Notes: generated by a model not told the origin, from the sequence alone. A DNA stretch of 64,000 bases from Burkholderia sp. USMB20 (GCF_000949135.2 NZ_JTAN02000018.1:62001-126000), one strand, 5' to 3'; shown: positions 28,053-38,649, counted from the first letter of the stretch. A program made the numbers and translations.

Positions 28053-29372
28053 TCAGGCCGGCAGCGGTCCGGGCGCGGCGCTCGCGGACTGCTCGGGAAT
28101 CGGTTTGCGCACCAGCAGCAGGTAAGCCATCGCGCCGGCGAATGCGATTGCCGCCGCCGTCAGCAGCGCGGGCACGAACGACCACCTCTGCGCGATGACC
28201 CCCGTCAGGATCGGCGCGAGCGCACCGCCGATGAAACCGCCGAAATTCTGGATCGCGCCGAGCGATGCGACACGGCTCGGCGGGGCGGCCGCCGTCGCGA
28301 GCGCCCACGAGCATGCCGACGCCGCATTGGCGAGAAAGATCACGACCGAAATGCATGCGAGCGCGACCGTGTTGCTCTGCACGAGCGCGGCCGGAATCGT
28401 GAACGCGACCATCCCGAGCATCGCGACGACCACCGCGTTGCGCCGGCTCACGACCGGCGAGCGGCTGCGGCGCGTCACCAGATCCGAGAGCCAGCCGGCA
28501 ACGAGCGAACCGACGAACCCGCACAGGAATGGCACGGATGCCGCAAACCCGGTGCGCACGAGGCTCATGTGACGCTCCATCGTCAGGTACCCCGGCAGCC
28601 AGGTCAGGTAGACCCAGTTCAGATACACGGAACCGAAGAATCCGAGCAGCATGCCCCAGGTCGTGCCGTGCGAAAACAGGCTGCGCCAGTCGGCGAAGGT
28701 CAGTTTCGGCATCGCGACGGCCGTCTGCGCATCGGTATCGAGATATGCGCGTTCCGCCGCGGTCAATTGCGCGCGCGCCGGATCGCGGTACAACGCAAAC
28801 CAGACGACGGCGACGACGAGGCCGAGCGCGCCCGTCACGACGAATGCCCAGCGCCAGTTGAACGACGCGACGAGCACCGCGAGCAGCAATGGCGCGAGTG
28901 CGGTGCCGAGCGGCGACGCCGCGTTGAAGATGCCGGTCGGCGTACCGCGCGCGCGCAACGGAAACCAGTTGCTCACCACCCGCGCCGCCGACGGGAACTG
29001 CGGCGCCTCGCCGATGCCCAGCACGATGCGCGCGACGATGAACCAGCCGAAGGTGGACACGATGCCGCCCGATGCCTGCGCGAGCGACCAGACGATCAGC
29101 CCGATGCCGAGCAGCCGGCGCGGCCCGATGCGATCGACGAGTCCGCCGACCGGGAACTGGCACAGCGCGTAGCTCCACGAGAACGCCGACAGCAGCAAGC
29201 CCATCTGCGAGAGCGACAGCCCGAGATCGCCCCGGATTGCCGAACTCGCGACGGCCAGCGTGCCGCGGTCGAGATAGTTGACGATCCCGCTCGCCATCAG
29301 CAGCGCGAGCGCAATACGTTGTCCGCGCTGGATACGTGGCGGCGCCGTCGGAACAGCATGATTCTCGTTCAT
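28053..29372 (-). CDS. MFS transporter, anion:cation symporter type
   Basis: A 439-residue, 12-helix carrier. The first loop motif DRIGPRRLLGIG and NYLDRGTLAVA near the N-terminus are typical of the ACS family (glucarate, galactonate, phthalate carriers). The start at 29372 is chosen because GGAG lies 9 nt upstream; an ATG at 29387 has no ribosome site. It lies 61 bp after the kinase and 45 bp before the DapA-like gene, consistent with uptake of the pathway substrate, probably an organic or sugar acid. Confidence 0.9.
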   Translation of the reverse strand: MNENHAVPTAPPRIQRGQRIALALLMASGIVNYLDRGTLAVASSAIRGDLGLSLSQMGLLLSAFSWSYALCQFPVGGLVDRIGPRRLLGIGLIVWSLAQASGGIVSTFGWFIVARIVLGIGEAPQFPSAARVVSNWFPLRARGTPTGIFNAASPLGTALAPLLLAVLVASFNWRWAFVVTGALGLVVAVVWFALYRDPARAQLTAAERAYLDTDAQTAVAMPKLTFADWRSLFSHGTTWGMLLGFFGSVYLNWVYLTWLPGYLTMERHMSLVRTGFAASVPFLCGFVGSLVAGWLSDLVTRRSRSPVVSRRNAVVVAMLGMVAFTIPAALVQSNTVALACISVVIFLANAASACSWALATAAAPPSRVASLGAIQNFGGFIGGALAPILTGVIAQRWSFVPALLTAAAIAFAGAMAYLLLVRKPIPEQSASAAPGPLPA

Positions 29373-29433
29373 TGCGTTTGTCTCCATGTCCTGAATGGTT
29401 TCCGGGCCTCGGTCTGTTCCGTCTTCGCGGAAT

Positions 29434-30363
29434 CTATGCGGCCCCACGCTCCACTTCTTCGCGTGTCGGAATCGACGTCTGCGCGCCGTGGCGCGTGACG
29501 CTGATCGCGGCCGCACGCTGTCCGAACGCGATCGCGTCGTCCATCGACGCGCCGCTCGCCCGGGCGGCCGCGAAGCCGCCGACGAAGGTATCGCCGGCCG
29601 CCGTCGTATCGACGGCGACCACCGCCATCGCCCGATGGCGGCCGCTCCCTGCACTTCCGCGCCAGCAGACGCCGCGCGCGCCCAGCGTGACCAGCACGTT
29701 GCCGACGCCCTTCGCGCGCAGCGCTTCGGCGGCCCGCACCGCGGAGGCGTCGTCGCCGACGGCAATGCCGGTCAGCGACTCCGCTTCCGTTTCGTTGACG
29801 ACGAGATAGTCGATGCGGGCCAGCAATGCGTCGAACAGCGGCCGGGCCGGCGCCGGATTGAGCAGCACCGGCGTGCGATGCGCGATCGCACTGCCGATGG
29901 CGCGCGCGACGGTCTCGATCGGCACCTCGAGCTGGCACACCATCAGCGCCGCGCCGGCGATCGCGTCGCGCGCCCGGTCGATCAATTCGGCATCGAGGCG
30001 CGCGTTTGCACCGGGCACGACGACGATGCTGTTCGCGCCGTGCGCATCGACCGTGATCGTCGCGACCCCGGTTGCCTCGCCGTCGATCCGGTGCAGATGC
30101 GTCACGTCGATGCGCTCCGCCGCCAGCGCGTCGTGCAGACGTGCGCCGAACGCATCGTTGCCGACGCAGCCGATCATCGCGACCGACGCACCGAGGCGCG
30201 CGGCGGCCACCGCCTGGTTCGCCCCCTTGCCGCCGTGAACGGTCTGGAACGTGGTGCCGAGCAGCGTTTCGCCCGGCACGGGCAGCCGCGGCGCATGCGT
30301 GACGAGGTCGACGTTGACGCTGCCGACGACAGCGATTCGGGGTGGTCTGGTGTGGGTCATCAT
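29434..30363 (-). CDS. PfkB-family carbohydrate kinase (ribokinase-like)
   Basis: A 309-residue kinase with both PfkB signatures: GGKGANQAVAAARLG (about residues 44-58) and DTTAAGDTFVGGFAAA (about 250-265), the latter carrying the catalytic Asp. It aligns in character with ribokinase, but 2-keto-3-deoxygluconate-type kinases share these motifs. It begins ATGATG only 2 bp after the LacI-type operator, leaving almost no leader, so the mRNA may be near-leaderless. First gene of the kinase-carrier-lyase unit. Confidence 0.9.
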   Translation of the reverse strand: MMTHTRPPRIAVVGSVNVDLVTHAPRLPVPGETLLGTTFQTVHGGKGANQAVAAARLGASVAMIGCVGNDAFGARLHDALAAERIDVTHLHRIDGEATGVATITVDAHGANSIVVVPGANARLDAELIDRARDAIAGAALMVCQLEVPIETVARAIGSAIAHRTPVLLNPAPARPLFDALLARIDYLVVNETEAESLTGIAVGDDASAVRAAEALRAKGVGNVLVTLGARGVCWRGSAGSGRHRAMAVVAVDTTAAGDTFVGGFAAARASGASMDDAIAFGQRAAAISVTRHGAQTSIPTREEVERGAA

Positions 30364-30365
30364 CG

Positions 30366-30383
30366 AATGTAACCGCTTACATT
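30366..30383. promoter_or_regulatory. LacI-type operator next to the kinase start
   Basis: AATGTAACCGCTTACATT is an inverted repeat with seven matching base pairs per arm and a central CG, the shape of LacI/GalR operators (TGTAAnCGnTTACA). It ends 2 bp before the kinase ATG, where bound repressor would block transcription start. Confidence 0.75.
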
Positions 30384-30475
30384 TTCGACGGACAAAATGG
30401 CCTGATCGGCCTTCGTCGACGAAAACTTCACGATGCGGTTGAAATCTGTGTCTGACATAATACGGAGTAGCATCA

Positions 30476-30489
30476 AGATAGCGCTTACA
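30476..30489. promoter_or_regulatory. Second LacI-type operator
   Basis: AGATAGCGCTTACA matches 11 of 14 positions of the palindrome TGTAAGCGCTTACA. It is about 108 bp from the first operator, within the divergent region, compatible with DNA looping and with autoregulation of the lacI-type gene. Confidence 0.55.
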
Positions 30490-30601
30490 TTCTCACAGGC
30501 GAGACCGGGATTGCAAGCGGGACCACGATGAATCGAGGGTAAACGATGGCGTTTTTGACCACACGCGGAGCCTGCAGGGTAGCCGCGCCCGGGGATGACC
30601 G

Positions 30602-31672
30602 ATGAGTAGCCCTTCATCCGGTGGTGGCACGGCGCGCGCGCGCCGCGGCAGCGGCCGGTCGGTGCTCGGCGACGTCGCGAAACTCGCCGGCGTGTCGACC
30701 GCGACCGTTTCGCGCGTCTACAACGATCCCGGCAAGGTCTCGGCCGACGTGCAGCAGCGCGTGCGCGACGCGGCACGTGCGCTGAACTGGATTCCCAATG
30801 CAGCCGGCCGCGCACTCGCCTCCACGCGCACCCACATCACCGGGGCGATCATTCCGACGCTCGACGACCAGGTGTTCGCATCGCAGGTAGCGGGCATGCA
30901 GGCGGTCATGGCCGAGCACGGCATCACCCTGTTCCTGGGCTGCTCGAATTACGATCCGGCGCAAGCGCTCGCGCAGGTGCGCGCGATGCTGTCACGCGGC
31001 GTCGAAGCGGTGTCGCTGGTCGGCGAAGCCTATCCGCCGGAAGTATTCGAACTGCTCGACCTGCATCGGGTGCCGTATGTCGTCACCTATGCTTACCGCG
31101 ACGACAGCCCGCACTGCTGCATCGGCTTCGACAACCGCGCGGCATTCGCGCGACTGACCACGCACCTGCTCGAGCTCGGGCATCGCGATTTCGCGATCAT
31201 CATGCAGCCTTCGGCCGACAACGACCGCGTGCAGGCCCGCCTGCGCGGCATTCACGAGACGCTCGCCGCGCGCGGGCTCGCGGTCAGGCCGATCCACCAG
31301 CACGAGGGCGCGGCCACGATCGCGTTCGGGCGGGCGAGCCTGCGCGCGATTGCCGACAGCGGCGCGACGCGCCCGACGGCCGTGATCTGCGGCAACGACG
31401 CACTCGCGCTCGGCGCCCTGCTCGAGGCGCAGGCACGGGGCATCGACGTGCCTTCGCAGCTGTCGATCACCGGGTTCGACGATGTCGCGCTGGCTCGCGA
31501 AATCCGGCCGGCGCTGACGACGATGTGGGTCGACACCGATGCGATCGGCCGCAAGGCCGCCCGCGCGTTGCTCGACGCACTCGAAAACGGCGCAGCCGGG
31601 CCCGGTTGCGCGGTACTGCCGGAGCTGCGGGTGCGCGAATCGGCCGCGCCGCCGGACGCGCCGGCCCAATGA
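30602..31672 (+). CDS. LacI-family transcriptional regulator
   Basis: A 356-residue repressor. After a 20-residue basic N-terminal extension, the HTH reads VLGDVAKLAGVSTATVSRVYND (about residues 20-41), with the hinge helix NAAGRALAS near 70. The periplasmic-binding-like ligand domain fills the rest (ITGAIIPTLDDQVFA onward). GGGGA lies about 7 nt before the ATG. It is divergent from the kinase-carrier-lyase genes, and two LacI-type operators lie in the gap, so it should repress them until a sugar or sugar-acid ligand binds. Confidence 0.92.
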   Translation: MSSPSSGGGTARARRGSGRSVLGDVAKLAGVSTATVSRVYNDPGKVSADVQQRVRDAARALNWIPNAAGRALASTRTHITGAIIPTLDDQVFASQVAGMQAVMAEHGITLFLGCSNYDPAQALAQVRAMLSRGVEAVSLVGEAYPPEVFELLDLHRVPYVVTYAYRDDSPHCCIGFDNRAAFARLTTHLLELGHRDFAIIMQPSADNDRVQARLRGIHETLAARGLAVRPIHQHEGAATIAFGRASLRAIADSGATRPTAVICGNDALALGALLEAQARGIDVPSQLSITGFDDVALAREIRPALTTMWVDTDAIGRKAARALLDALENGAAGPGCAVLPELRVRESAAPPDAPAQ

Positions 31673-31699
31673 AAACGGGGCGCCGCAGGCGCCCCGTTT
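31673..31699. terminator. Bidirectional terminator between lacI-type gene and aroC
   Basis: AAACGGGGCGCC (31673-31684) pairs perfectly with GGCGCCCCGTTT (31688-31699) around GCA. T-rich flanks on both strands allow it to end both convergent genes. Confidence 0.8.
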
Positions 31700-31750
31700 C
31701 GCATCGAATCGGCTAAATCGGTCGAAGCGGCGAGTGCCGGCTCCGTTGCA

Positions 31751-32851
31751 TCAGGTCGCGCTGCCCGCGATCTTCGGCGTCGGCGTCTCGACGTCGCCGC
31801 ACTGCGCGCGATGGCGCAGCGCGTGGTCGATCAGCACCAGCGCGAGCATCGACTCGGCGATCGGCGTCGCGCGAATGCCGACGCACGGGTCGTGGCGGCC
31901 GAAGGTTTCGACGGTCGCTTCTTCACCGGACTTCGTGATCGAACGGCGCGGCGTGCGGATGCTCGAGGTCGGCTTGATCGCGATCGACACGGTGATGTCC
32001 TGCCCCGTCGAAATCCCGCCGAGCACGCCGCCTGCATGGTTGCCGACGAAACCGGCCGGCGTCAGTTCGTCGCCGTGCACCGAGCCGCGCTGCGCGACGC
32101 TGTCGAAGCCCGCGCCGATCTCGACGCCCTTCACCGCGTTGATGCTCATCATCGCCTTCGCGATGTCCGCGTCGAGCCGGTCGAATACCGGTTCACCCCA
32201 GCCGACCGGCACGCCCGACGCGACGACGTCGATGCGTGCACCGATCGAATCGCCGTCCTTGCGCAGCGCGTCCATGTAGGCTTCCAGCTCCGGAACGATC
32301 GCCGCGTTCGGCGAAAAGAACGGGTTCTCGCGGACGTGCGACCAGTCGACGAACGGCACGTCGATCTCGCCGAGACCGCTCATGTAGCCGCGCACTTCGA
32401 CGCCGAAGCGCTCGCGCAGCCACTTCTTCGCGACCGCGCCCGCGCCGACGATCGGCGCGGTCAGGCGCGCGGACGAGCGGCCGCCGCCACGGTAGTCGCG
32501 GATGCCGTATTTCTGCCAGTAGGTGTAGTCGGCGTGGCCGGGGCGGAACGTCTCGACGATGTTGCCGTAATCCTTGCTGCGCTGGTCGGTGTTGCGGATC
32601 AGCAGCGCGATCGGCGTGCCGGTCGTCACGCCTTCGAACACGCCGGACAGGATCTCGACCTCGTCGGCTTCCTGGCGCTGCGTCACGTGCCGCGACGTGC
32701 CGGGCTTGCGGCGATCGAGCTCGACCTGGATGTCGGCTTCGGTCAGCCCCATTCCCGGCGGGCAGCCGTCGATCACGCAGCCGATCGCGGGACCGTGCGA
32801 TTCGCCGAAGGTCGTGACAGTGAAAAGCGTGCCGAGGGTATTGCCGGACAT
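31751..32851 (-). CDS. aroC: Chorismate synthase
   Basis: A 366-residue FMN-dependent enzyme converting EPSP to chorismate, last step of the shikimate pathway. Signatures are [18 protein letters not shown] (near the N-terminus), RSSARLTA and the C-terminal [19 protein letters not shown]. Start [16 protein letters not shown] at 32851 is chosen over an ATG five codons upstream by family N-terminus. Stands alone, with the MFS-acyltransferase gene upstream on the same strand. Confidence 0.97.
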   Translation of the reverse strand: MSGNTLGTLFTVTTFGESHGPAIGCVIDGCPPGMGLTEADIQVELDRRKPGTSRHVTQRQEADEVEILSGVFEGVTTGTPIALLIRNTDQRSKDYGNIVETFRPGHADYTYWQKYGIRDYRGGGRSSARLTAPIVGAGAVAKKWLRERFGVEVRGYMSGLGEIDVPFVDWSHVRENPFFSPNAAIVPELEAYMDALRKDGDSIGARIDVVASGVPVGWGEPVFDRLDADIAKAMMSINAVKGVEIGAGFDSVAQRGSVHGDELTPAGFVGNHAGGVLGGISTGQDITVSIAIKPTSSIRTPRRSITKSGEEATVETFGRHDPCVGIRATPIAESMLALVLIDHALRHRAQCGDVETPTPKIAGSAT

Positions 32852-33113
32852 GATGGAACCGCCCAAAGAGAAATGGACAAACCGATGCGCTGCCGGGGCC
32901 GCTGGCAGGCCGATCGTTTGCCGGTCGAGAAAAGAGGTAAACCGCTATTATGCCAGCCGTCCCGGACCCGCGGGCCGCGTGAACCGTTCAGACCATACTG
33001 GCCGGTCACGCAGACGGCCCGGCGCGAGAATCGTCGACCCGCGCCGTTGCCGGTCGAACCGGCAGGTTTGCAGCCGTGTGCTGCCCGATACGAAGCCGCC
33101 GGGCCGGCCCTGC

Positions 33114-35048
33114 CTACTTCCGCGCGCCGCGCAGCTCGGTCACCGCCGCCTGCAGCGCCTCGGGCGTCGCGACCGAGGCCGCGATCGGCTCGCCGACCGC
33201 GAGCGTCAGCCGGCTCATCACGCCGCGCTTGATCGGCCGCGGCATGCGCGCATCGGCATGACGGGAGAAATAGCTGCCCCACAGCCCGCGCAGCGCCATC
33301 GGGATCACGGGCGCCGGCGTGCGGCCCAGGATCTCGGTGATGCCGTGGTGGAAGGTGTTGATGTCGCCCGTCTTGGTCAGCTTGCCCTCGGGGAAGATGC
33401 ACACGAGTTCGCCGTCCTTCAGCGCGGCCTCGCATGCGTCGTACGCGCGCGCGAGCATGTCGGGATCCTCGTGGCGCGGCGCGATCGGAATCGCCTTCGC
33501 ATGCCGGAACACCCAGCTCGCGAAGCGCGCCTTGAAGATCCGGTGATCCATCACGAACCGGATCGGCCGCGGGCTCGCAGCCGCCAGCACGAGCGCATCG
33601 ACGTAGCTCACGTGGTTGCATACGAGCACGGCCGCGCCCTCTTCCGGGATCCGCTCCGCATGGACGAGACGAATCCGGTAGAACGTGTGCACCAGCACCC
33701 ACGCGACGAAACGCAGCAGGAACTCGGGGACGAGCAGGTAGATGTACGTCGCGACCACGACATTCAGCAGCGCGGTGACGAGGAACAGGCCGGGGATGTC
33801 GACCCCGGCCTTGGTCAGCCCCATCGCCATCAGGGCCGACAGGATCATGAACAGCGCGTTCAGGATGTTGTTCGCGGCGATGATCCGCGCACGGTGGGTC
33901 GGCGCGCTGCGGCTCTGGATCAGCGCATACAGCGGCACGCTGTAGAAGCCACCGAACATCGCGAGCAGGAACAGGTCGGCCAGGATGCGCCAGTGACGCG
34001 CGCCGGCGAGGAATTCCCCGACCGACAGCAGATGCCCGGGCGACGGCAGCGAGCGGCTCGCGAAATACAGCTCGATCGCGAACACGCTGATGCCGATCGA
34101 GCCGAGCGGCACGAGGCCGATCTCGACGCGGCGCTGCGACAGCCGCTCGCAGAGCAGCGAGCCGAGGCCGATCCCGACCGAGAACGTCGCGAGCAGGACC
34201 GTGACGACGTCGGGGCTCGCGGACAGCACGTCCTTCGCGAAATTGAAGAACGACGTGAGGAACGTCGCGCCGACGAACCACAGCCACGAGATGCCGAGCA
34301 GGCTCAGGAACACGGTGCGGTTCTGCCGCGCGAGCCCGAGGTTGCGCCACGTTTCGCTGAACGGGTTCCAGTTGATCACGAGATCGGGCTGCGGCGCGGG
34401 CGTCGATGGCACGCGCTGCGCGACGAGCCGCCCCGCGAGCGCGATGACGACGACGCTCACCGCCAGCACGCGCTCGCCGCTGCCTTCGATGCCCGCGGCC
34501 GCGCCGCCGATGATCGTGCCGATCAGGATCGCGATGAACGTGCCCATCTCGACGAGGCCGTTGCCGCCGACCAGTTCGTGGTCGCCGAGATGCTGCGGCA
34601 GGTACGAATACTTGACGGGGCCGAACAGCGTCGAGTGCATCCCCATCATGAACGTGCACAGATACAGCAGCGTCGCGCTGTGCGTGACGAAACCGGCCGC
34701 GCCGACCAGCATCAGCACGATCTCGAAGGACTTCACGAAGCGCGTGAGCGTCGCCTTGTCGTATTTGTCGGCGATCTGGCCGGAGGTGGCCGAGAACAGC
34801 ACGAACGGCAGGATGAAGATCGCGGAGATCAGGAACGCGGCCGTCTTCGCGTCGACGCCGGAGAAGCGCGCGGTGTGATAGGTGACGAGCGACGTGAAGC
34901 CGATCTTGAACACGTTGTCGTTCAGCGCGCCCAGGAACTGGGTCGTGAAGAACGGCGCGAAACGGCGCTGGCGCAACAGGTCGAACTGCGACGCGTGGGC
35001 GCGCCGTTCGCCGCGCGATGCGGAAGAGACTTGCGTGTGATCGCTCAT
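33114..35048 (-). CDS. MFS transporter-acyltransferase fusion (LplT-PlsC-like)
   Basis: A 644-residue two-domain membrane protein. Residues about 25-445 form an MFS domain resembling the lysophospholipid transporter LplT (FFTTQFLGALNDNVFKIG near residue 34). Residues about 455-644 are a PlsC glycerophospholipid acyltransferase with the HX4D motif NHVSYVD (478-484) and FPEG (552-555). This unites flipping of lysophospholipid with re-acylation. E. coli separates LplT from Aas, and Aas also carries an acyl-ACP synthetase domain, which is missing here; acyl-ACP or acyl-CoA must come from elsewhere. Role is inferred from the domains. Confidence 0.88.
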   Translation of the reverse strand: MSDHTQVSSASRGERRAHASQFDLLRQRRFAPFFTTQFLGALNDNVFKIGFTSLVTYHTARFSGVDAKTAAFLISAIFILPFVLFSATSGQIADKYDKATLTRFVKSFEIVLMLVGAAGFVTHSATLLYLCTFMMGMHSTLFGPVKYSYLPQHLGDHELVGGNGLVEMGTFIAILIGTIIGGAAAGIEGSGERVLAVSVVVIALAGRLVAQRVPSTPAPQPDLVINWNPFSETWRNLGLARQNRTVFLSLLGISWLWFVGATFLTSFFNFAKDVLSASPDVVTVLLATFSVGIGLGSLLCERLSQRRVEIGLVPLGSIGISVFAIELYFASRSLPSPGHLLSVGEFLAGARHWRILADLFLLAMFGGFYSVPLYALIQSRSAPTHRARIIAANNILNALFMILSALMAMGLTKAGVDIPGLFLVTALLNVVVATYIYLLVPEFLLRFVAWVLVHTFYRIRLVHAERIPEEGAAVLVCNHVSYVDALVLAAASPRPIRFVMDHRIFKARFASWVFRHAKAIPIAPRHEDPDMLARAYDACEAALKDGELVCIFPEGKLTKTGDINTFHHGITEILGRTPAPVIPMALRGLWGSYFSRHADARMPRPIKRGVMSRLTLAVGEPIAASVATPEALQAAVTELRGARK

Positions 35049-35108
35049 GCGGAATACGCGCGCATCGTCTGGGCGAAGCTGCGCGGGCCTTGGGTTGTTG
35101 TCGAAAAA

Positions 35109-35139
35109 ACGGCGGCGCAGGCTGAACCTGCGCCGCCGT
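35109..35139 (-). terminator. Terminator after the CBS-domain gene
   Basis: ACGGCGGCGCAGG (35109-35121) pairs perfectly with CCTGCGCCGCCGT (35127-35139) around a 5-nt loop; on the minus strand a TTTTTT run follows. It lies between the CBS gene and the downstream MFS-acyltransferase gene. Confidence 0.9.
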
Positions 35140-35187
35140 ACGCCGAATGGCAGCGCCCGCGCGTCATGGCACCGGGCGCGACGCGAT

Positions 35188-35643
35188 TCACGGCTTCTGC
35201 GCTTCGGCTTCCGATTCCGGCCAGTCGCGGATGTACGCCTTCAGCATCCGGTTCTCGAAGCTCTGCGCCTCGACGACCGTCTTCGCGACGTCGTAGAACG
35301 AAATGACGCCCATCAGCACCTTCTTGTCGAGCACCGGCATGTAGCGCGCGTGGCGCTCGAGCATCATCCGGCGCACTTCGTTGACGTCGGTTTCCGGCGT
35401 GCACGTGAGCGGCTCGTCCATCACCTTGCGCACCTGCACGTCGCCGATCGCGCCGCCGTTCACGTGCAGGCGCAGGATGATCTCGCGGAACGTCAGCATC
35501 CCGACGAGATCACCGTACTCCATCACGACGAGCGAACCGATATCGTGTTCGGCCATCGTATCGACCGCTTCGCGCAGCGGCTTATCGGGCGTCACCGTAA
35601 ACAGCGTGTTGCCCTTCACTTTCAGAATATCGCTGACGCGCAT
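35188..35643 (-). CDS. CBS-domain protein
   Basis: A 151-residue protein made of a tandem CBS pair: residues about 8-65 (LFTVTPDKPLREAVDTMAEHDIGSLVVM) and about 72-130 (PLTCTPETDVNEVRRMMLERHARYMPVLD). Such Bateman modules bind adenosine nucleotides and regulate partners. The start at 35643 gives the standard N-terminus MRVSDILKVKGN. It has no fused effector and no obvious operon partner. Confidence 0.92.
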   Translation of the reverse strand: MRVSDILKVKGNTLFTVTPDKPLREAVDTMAEHDIGSLVVMEYGDLVGMLTFREIILRLHVNGGAIGDVQVRKVMDEPLTCTPETDVNEVRRMMLERHARYMPVLDKKVLMGVISFYDVAKTVVEAQSFENRMLKAYIRDWPESEAEAQKP

Positions 35644-35801
35644 CGTAGTCCCCTCATGCTTGAATGCAAAACCGCTTTCGATCCTATCGGAAAGCCTGTC
35701 AAAAGGAAAGCTCAGCCCCACGCGGTGCGGCCGTCGCCGCTTGCGGACACCGGCCGGCCGCCGCACAATGACTCCATGGACGGCGGCCCGAGGAGACGGC
35801 C

Positions 35802-36119
35802 ATGGCACATACGCATACGGAGCAATTCGCCAGCTTCGCCGATTTCTACCCGTACTACCTGAACGAACACCAGAACCTGACGTCGCGCCGGCTGCACTTC
35901 ATCGGCTCGCTCGGCGTGATCGGCTGCGTCGCGATGGCGATCGCGACGGGCCACTGGCCGTGGCTGCCGGCGGCGGTCGTGTGCGGCTACGGATTCGCGT
36001 GGGTCGGACACTTCTTCTTCGAGAAGAACCGCCCCGCCACGTTCCGGCACCCGATCTACAGCCTGATGGGCGACTGGGTGATGTTCAAGGACATCTGCAC
36101 CGGCAAGATTCCGCTGTAA
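35802..36119 (+). CDS. Mpo1-like (DUF962) membrane protein
   Basis: A 105-residue protein with two hydrophobic segments (about residues 33-50 and 52-70) and the DUF962 pattern FYPYYLNEHQNLTSRRLHFIG then GHFFFEKNRPATFRHPIYSLMGDWVMF. Yeast Mpo1 of this family is an iron-dependent dioxygenase in fatty-acid alpha-oxidation; the conserved His residues (HQN, RLHF, GHF, RHP) are retained here. GAGGAGA precedes the ATG. It stands alone and is convergent with the yihY-like gene. Confidence 0.88.
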   Translation: MAHTHTEQFASFADFYPYYLNEHQNLTSRRLHFIGSLGVIGCVAMAIATGHWPWLPAAVVCGYGFAWVGHFFFEKNRPATFRHPIYSLMGDWVMFKDICTGKIPL

Positions 36120-36137
36120 CGCCCGCCCGGCACCGCG

Positions 36138-37463
36138 TCACGCCGTTTTCGGCGGCCGCGCGTGCGGGTCGGGCGCCCGCCGGGCACCGGCCGGGCACGC
36201 CGCGGCCGGCGCACCCGCAAGCCGGTGCGCGGCGATCAGCGACGCAAGCGATACGTCGAACCGGTCGTTCGACAGCACCTCGAGCAATGCCGCGCCTTCG
36301 ACGTGGCTGCTGCGTCGCTGCAGCTGATAGGTCAGTTCGGTGCGGTCGATCACCAGCACGTCGAACAGCTGCGCCAGCGTCAGCCGCTCCGGATTCGCCA
36401 GCAGGATGTAGCACGGCGCGCGTTCGCCGCTGTCCAGCCGCGCGATCCACTCCCGCTCCTCCATCGTCGACAGCAGCCGCTGCGCGGTTTCCATGTCGCA
36501 GCGCAACATGGCCGCAAGCCGCATCGCCGTATAGCCCGCCTTGCCGACCGCGCGCGCCTCGGCCAGCCGCGCGAGCAATTCGAGCGCGTCGAGCAGGTCG
36601 CTGCCCGCATAGTGGATGCGATGGAACTGGCCGACGCGGATCGCCGGCAGCGCGGACGCCACCATCGCGCCGAGCAGCGCGATGAACCAGCTCAGATACA
36701 CCCATAACAGGAACACCGGCAGCGCCGCGAACGCGCCGTAGACGGCCGTATAGGTCGGAATGCGCCGCACGTAATAGCCGAAGCCGCGCTTCGCGAGCTC
36801 GAACGCGATGGCCGCGAACAGCCCGCCGATCACCGCGTCGCGCCATGCGACCGTGCAGTTCGGCAGATACACGTACAGCAGCGTGAACGCGAGCACGGTC
36901 AGCGGCAGCGACACGAACGCGAGCAGCCATTCGACGATCGACGTCGACGGCGCGGCGCCGGTGAACGCCAGCGATTGCGTAAACAGGTACGACGAGATCG
37001 ACAGGCTCACGCCGAACAGCAAGGGCCCGAGCGTGATCAGCGCCCAGTACGCGAGCACGCGCTGCGCGAACGGCCGCGGCTTGCGCACCCGCCAGATCAG
37101 GTTGAACGCGGACTCGATCGTCATCATCGTCATCACGGACGTGACGACGAGCACGATCAGGCCGGCCGTCGTCAGCCCCTTGGCCTTCGACGCGAACTGG
37201 TTCAGGTACTTGAAGATCTGGACGTTGAACTGCGCGGGCATCAGGTGATCCGCGAGGAACCCCTGCAGCGAGATCTGGAACGACGCGAACATCGGGAACG
37301 CGGTAAACAGCGCAAACGCGACCGTCACGAGCGGCACGAGTGCCAGCATCGTCGTGAACGTGAGGCTGCCCGCCACTTGCGGGATGCGATCCTCGGCGCT
37401 GCGCCGGGCCGCGAACTGCGCGAGGCGCTTGAGGGTGTCGAGATCGACGCTCAACTTCGGCAA
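36138..37463 (-). CDS. YihY/virulence factor BrkB family inner-membrane protein
   Basis: A 441-residue protein. Residues about 35-290 contain six hydrophobic segments with the family pattern RIPQVAGSLTFTTMLALVPLVTVAFAL near the start. The C-terminal 150 residues are cytoplasmic and contain a winged-helix-like segment (YTAMRLAAMLRCDMETAQRLLSTMEEREWI), then a Pro/Ala-rich tail. The TTG at 37463 is chosen because AGGAGA lies 7 nt upstream; a longer ATG start at 37622 would overlap the divergent wrbA gene and add a low-complexity Arg-rich leader. Function unknown; formerly misannotated as RNase BN. Confidence 0.85.
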   Translation of the reverse strand: MPKLSVDLDTLKRLAQFAARRSAEDRIPQVAGSLTFTTMLALVPLVTVAFALFTAFPMFASFQISLQGFLADHLMPAQFNVQIFKYLNQFASKAKGLTTAGLIVLVVTSVMTMMTIESAFNLIWRVRKPRPFAQRVLAYWALITLGPLLFGVSLSISSYLFTQSLAFTGAAPSTSIVEWLLAFVSLPLTVLAFTLLYVYLPNCTVAWRDAVIGGLFAAIAFELAKRGFGYYVRRIPTYTAVYGAFAALPVFLLWVYLSWFIALLGAMVASALPAIRVGQFHRIHYAGSDLLDALELLARLAEARAVGKAGYTAMRLAAMLRCDMETAQRLLSTMEEREWIARLDSGERAPCYILLANPERLTLAQLFDVLVIDRTELTYQLQRRSSHVEGAALLEVLSNDRFDVSLASLIAAHRLAGAPAAACPAGARRAPDPHARPPKTA

Positions 37464-37485
37464 ACGGCTTCTCCTTCTCTGCTGA

Positions 37486-38630
<1,145 letters not shown>

Positions 38631-38649
38631 CCCTTACGCGACCGAACGT

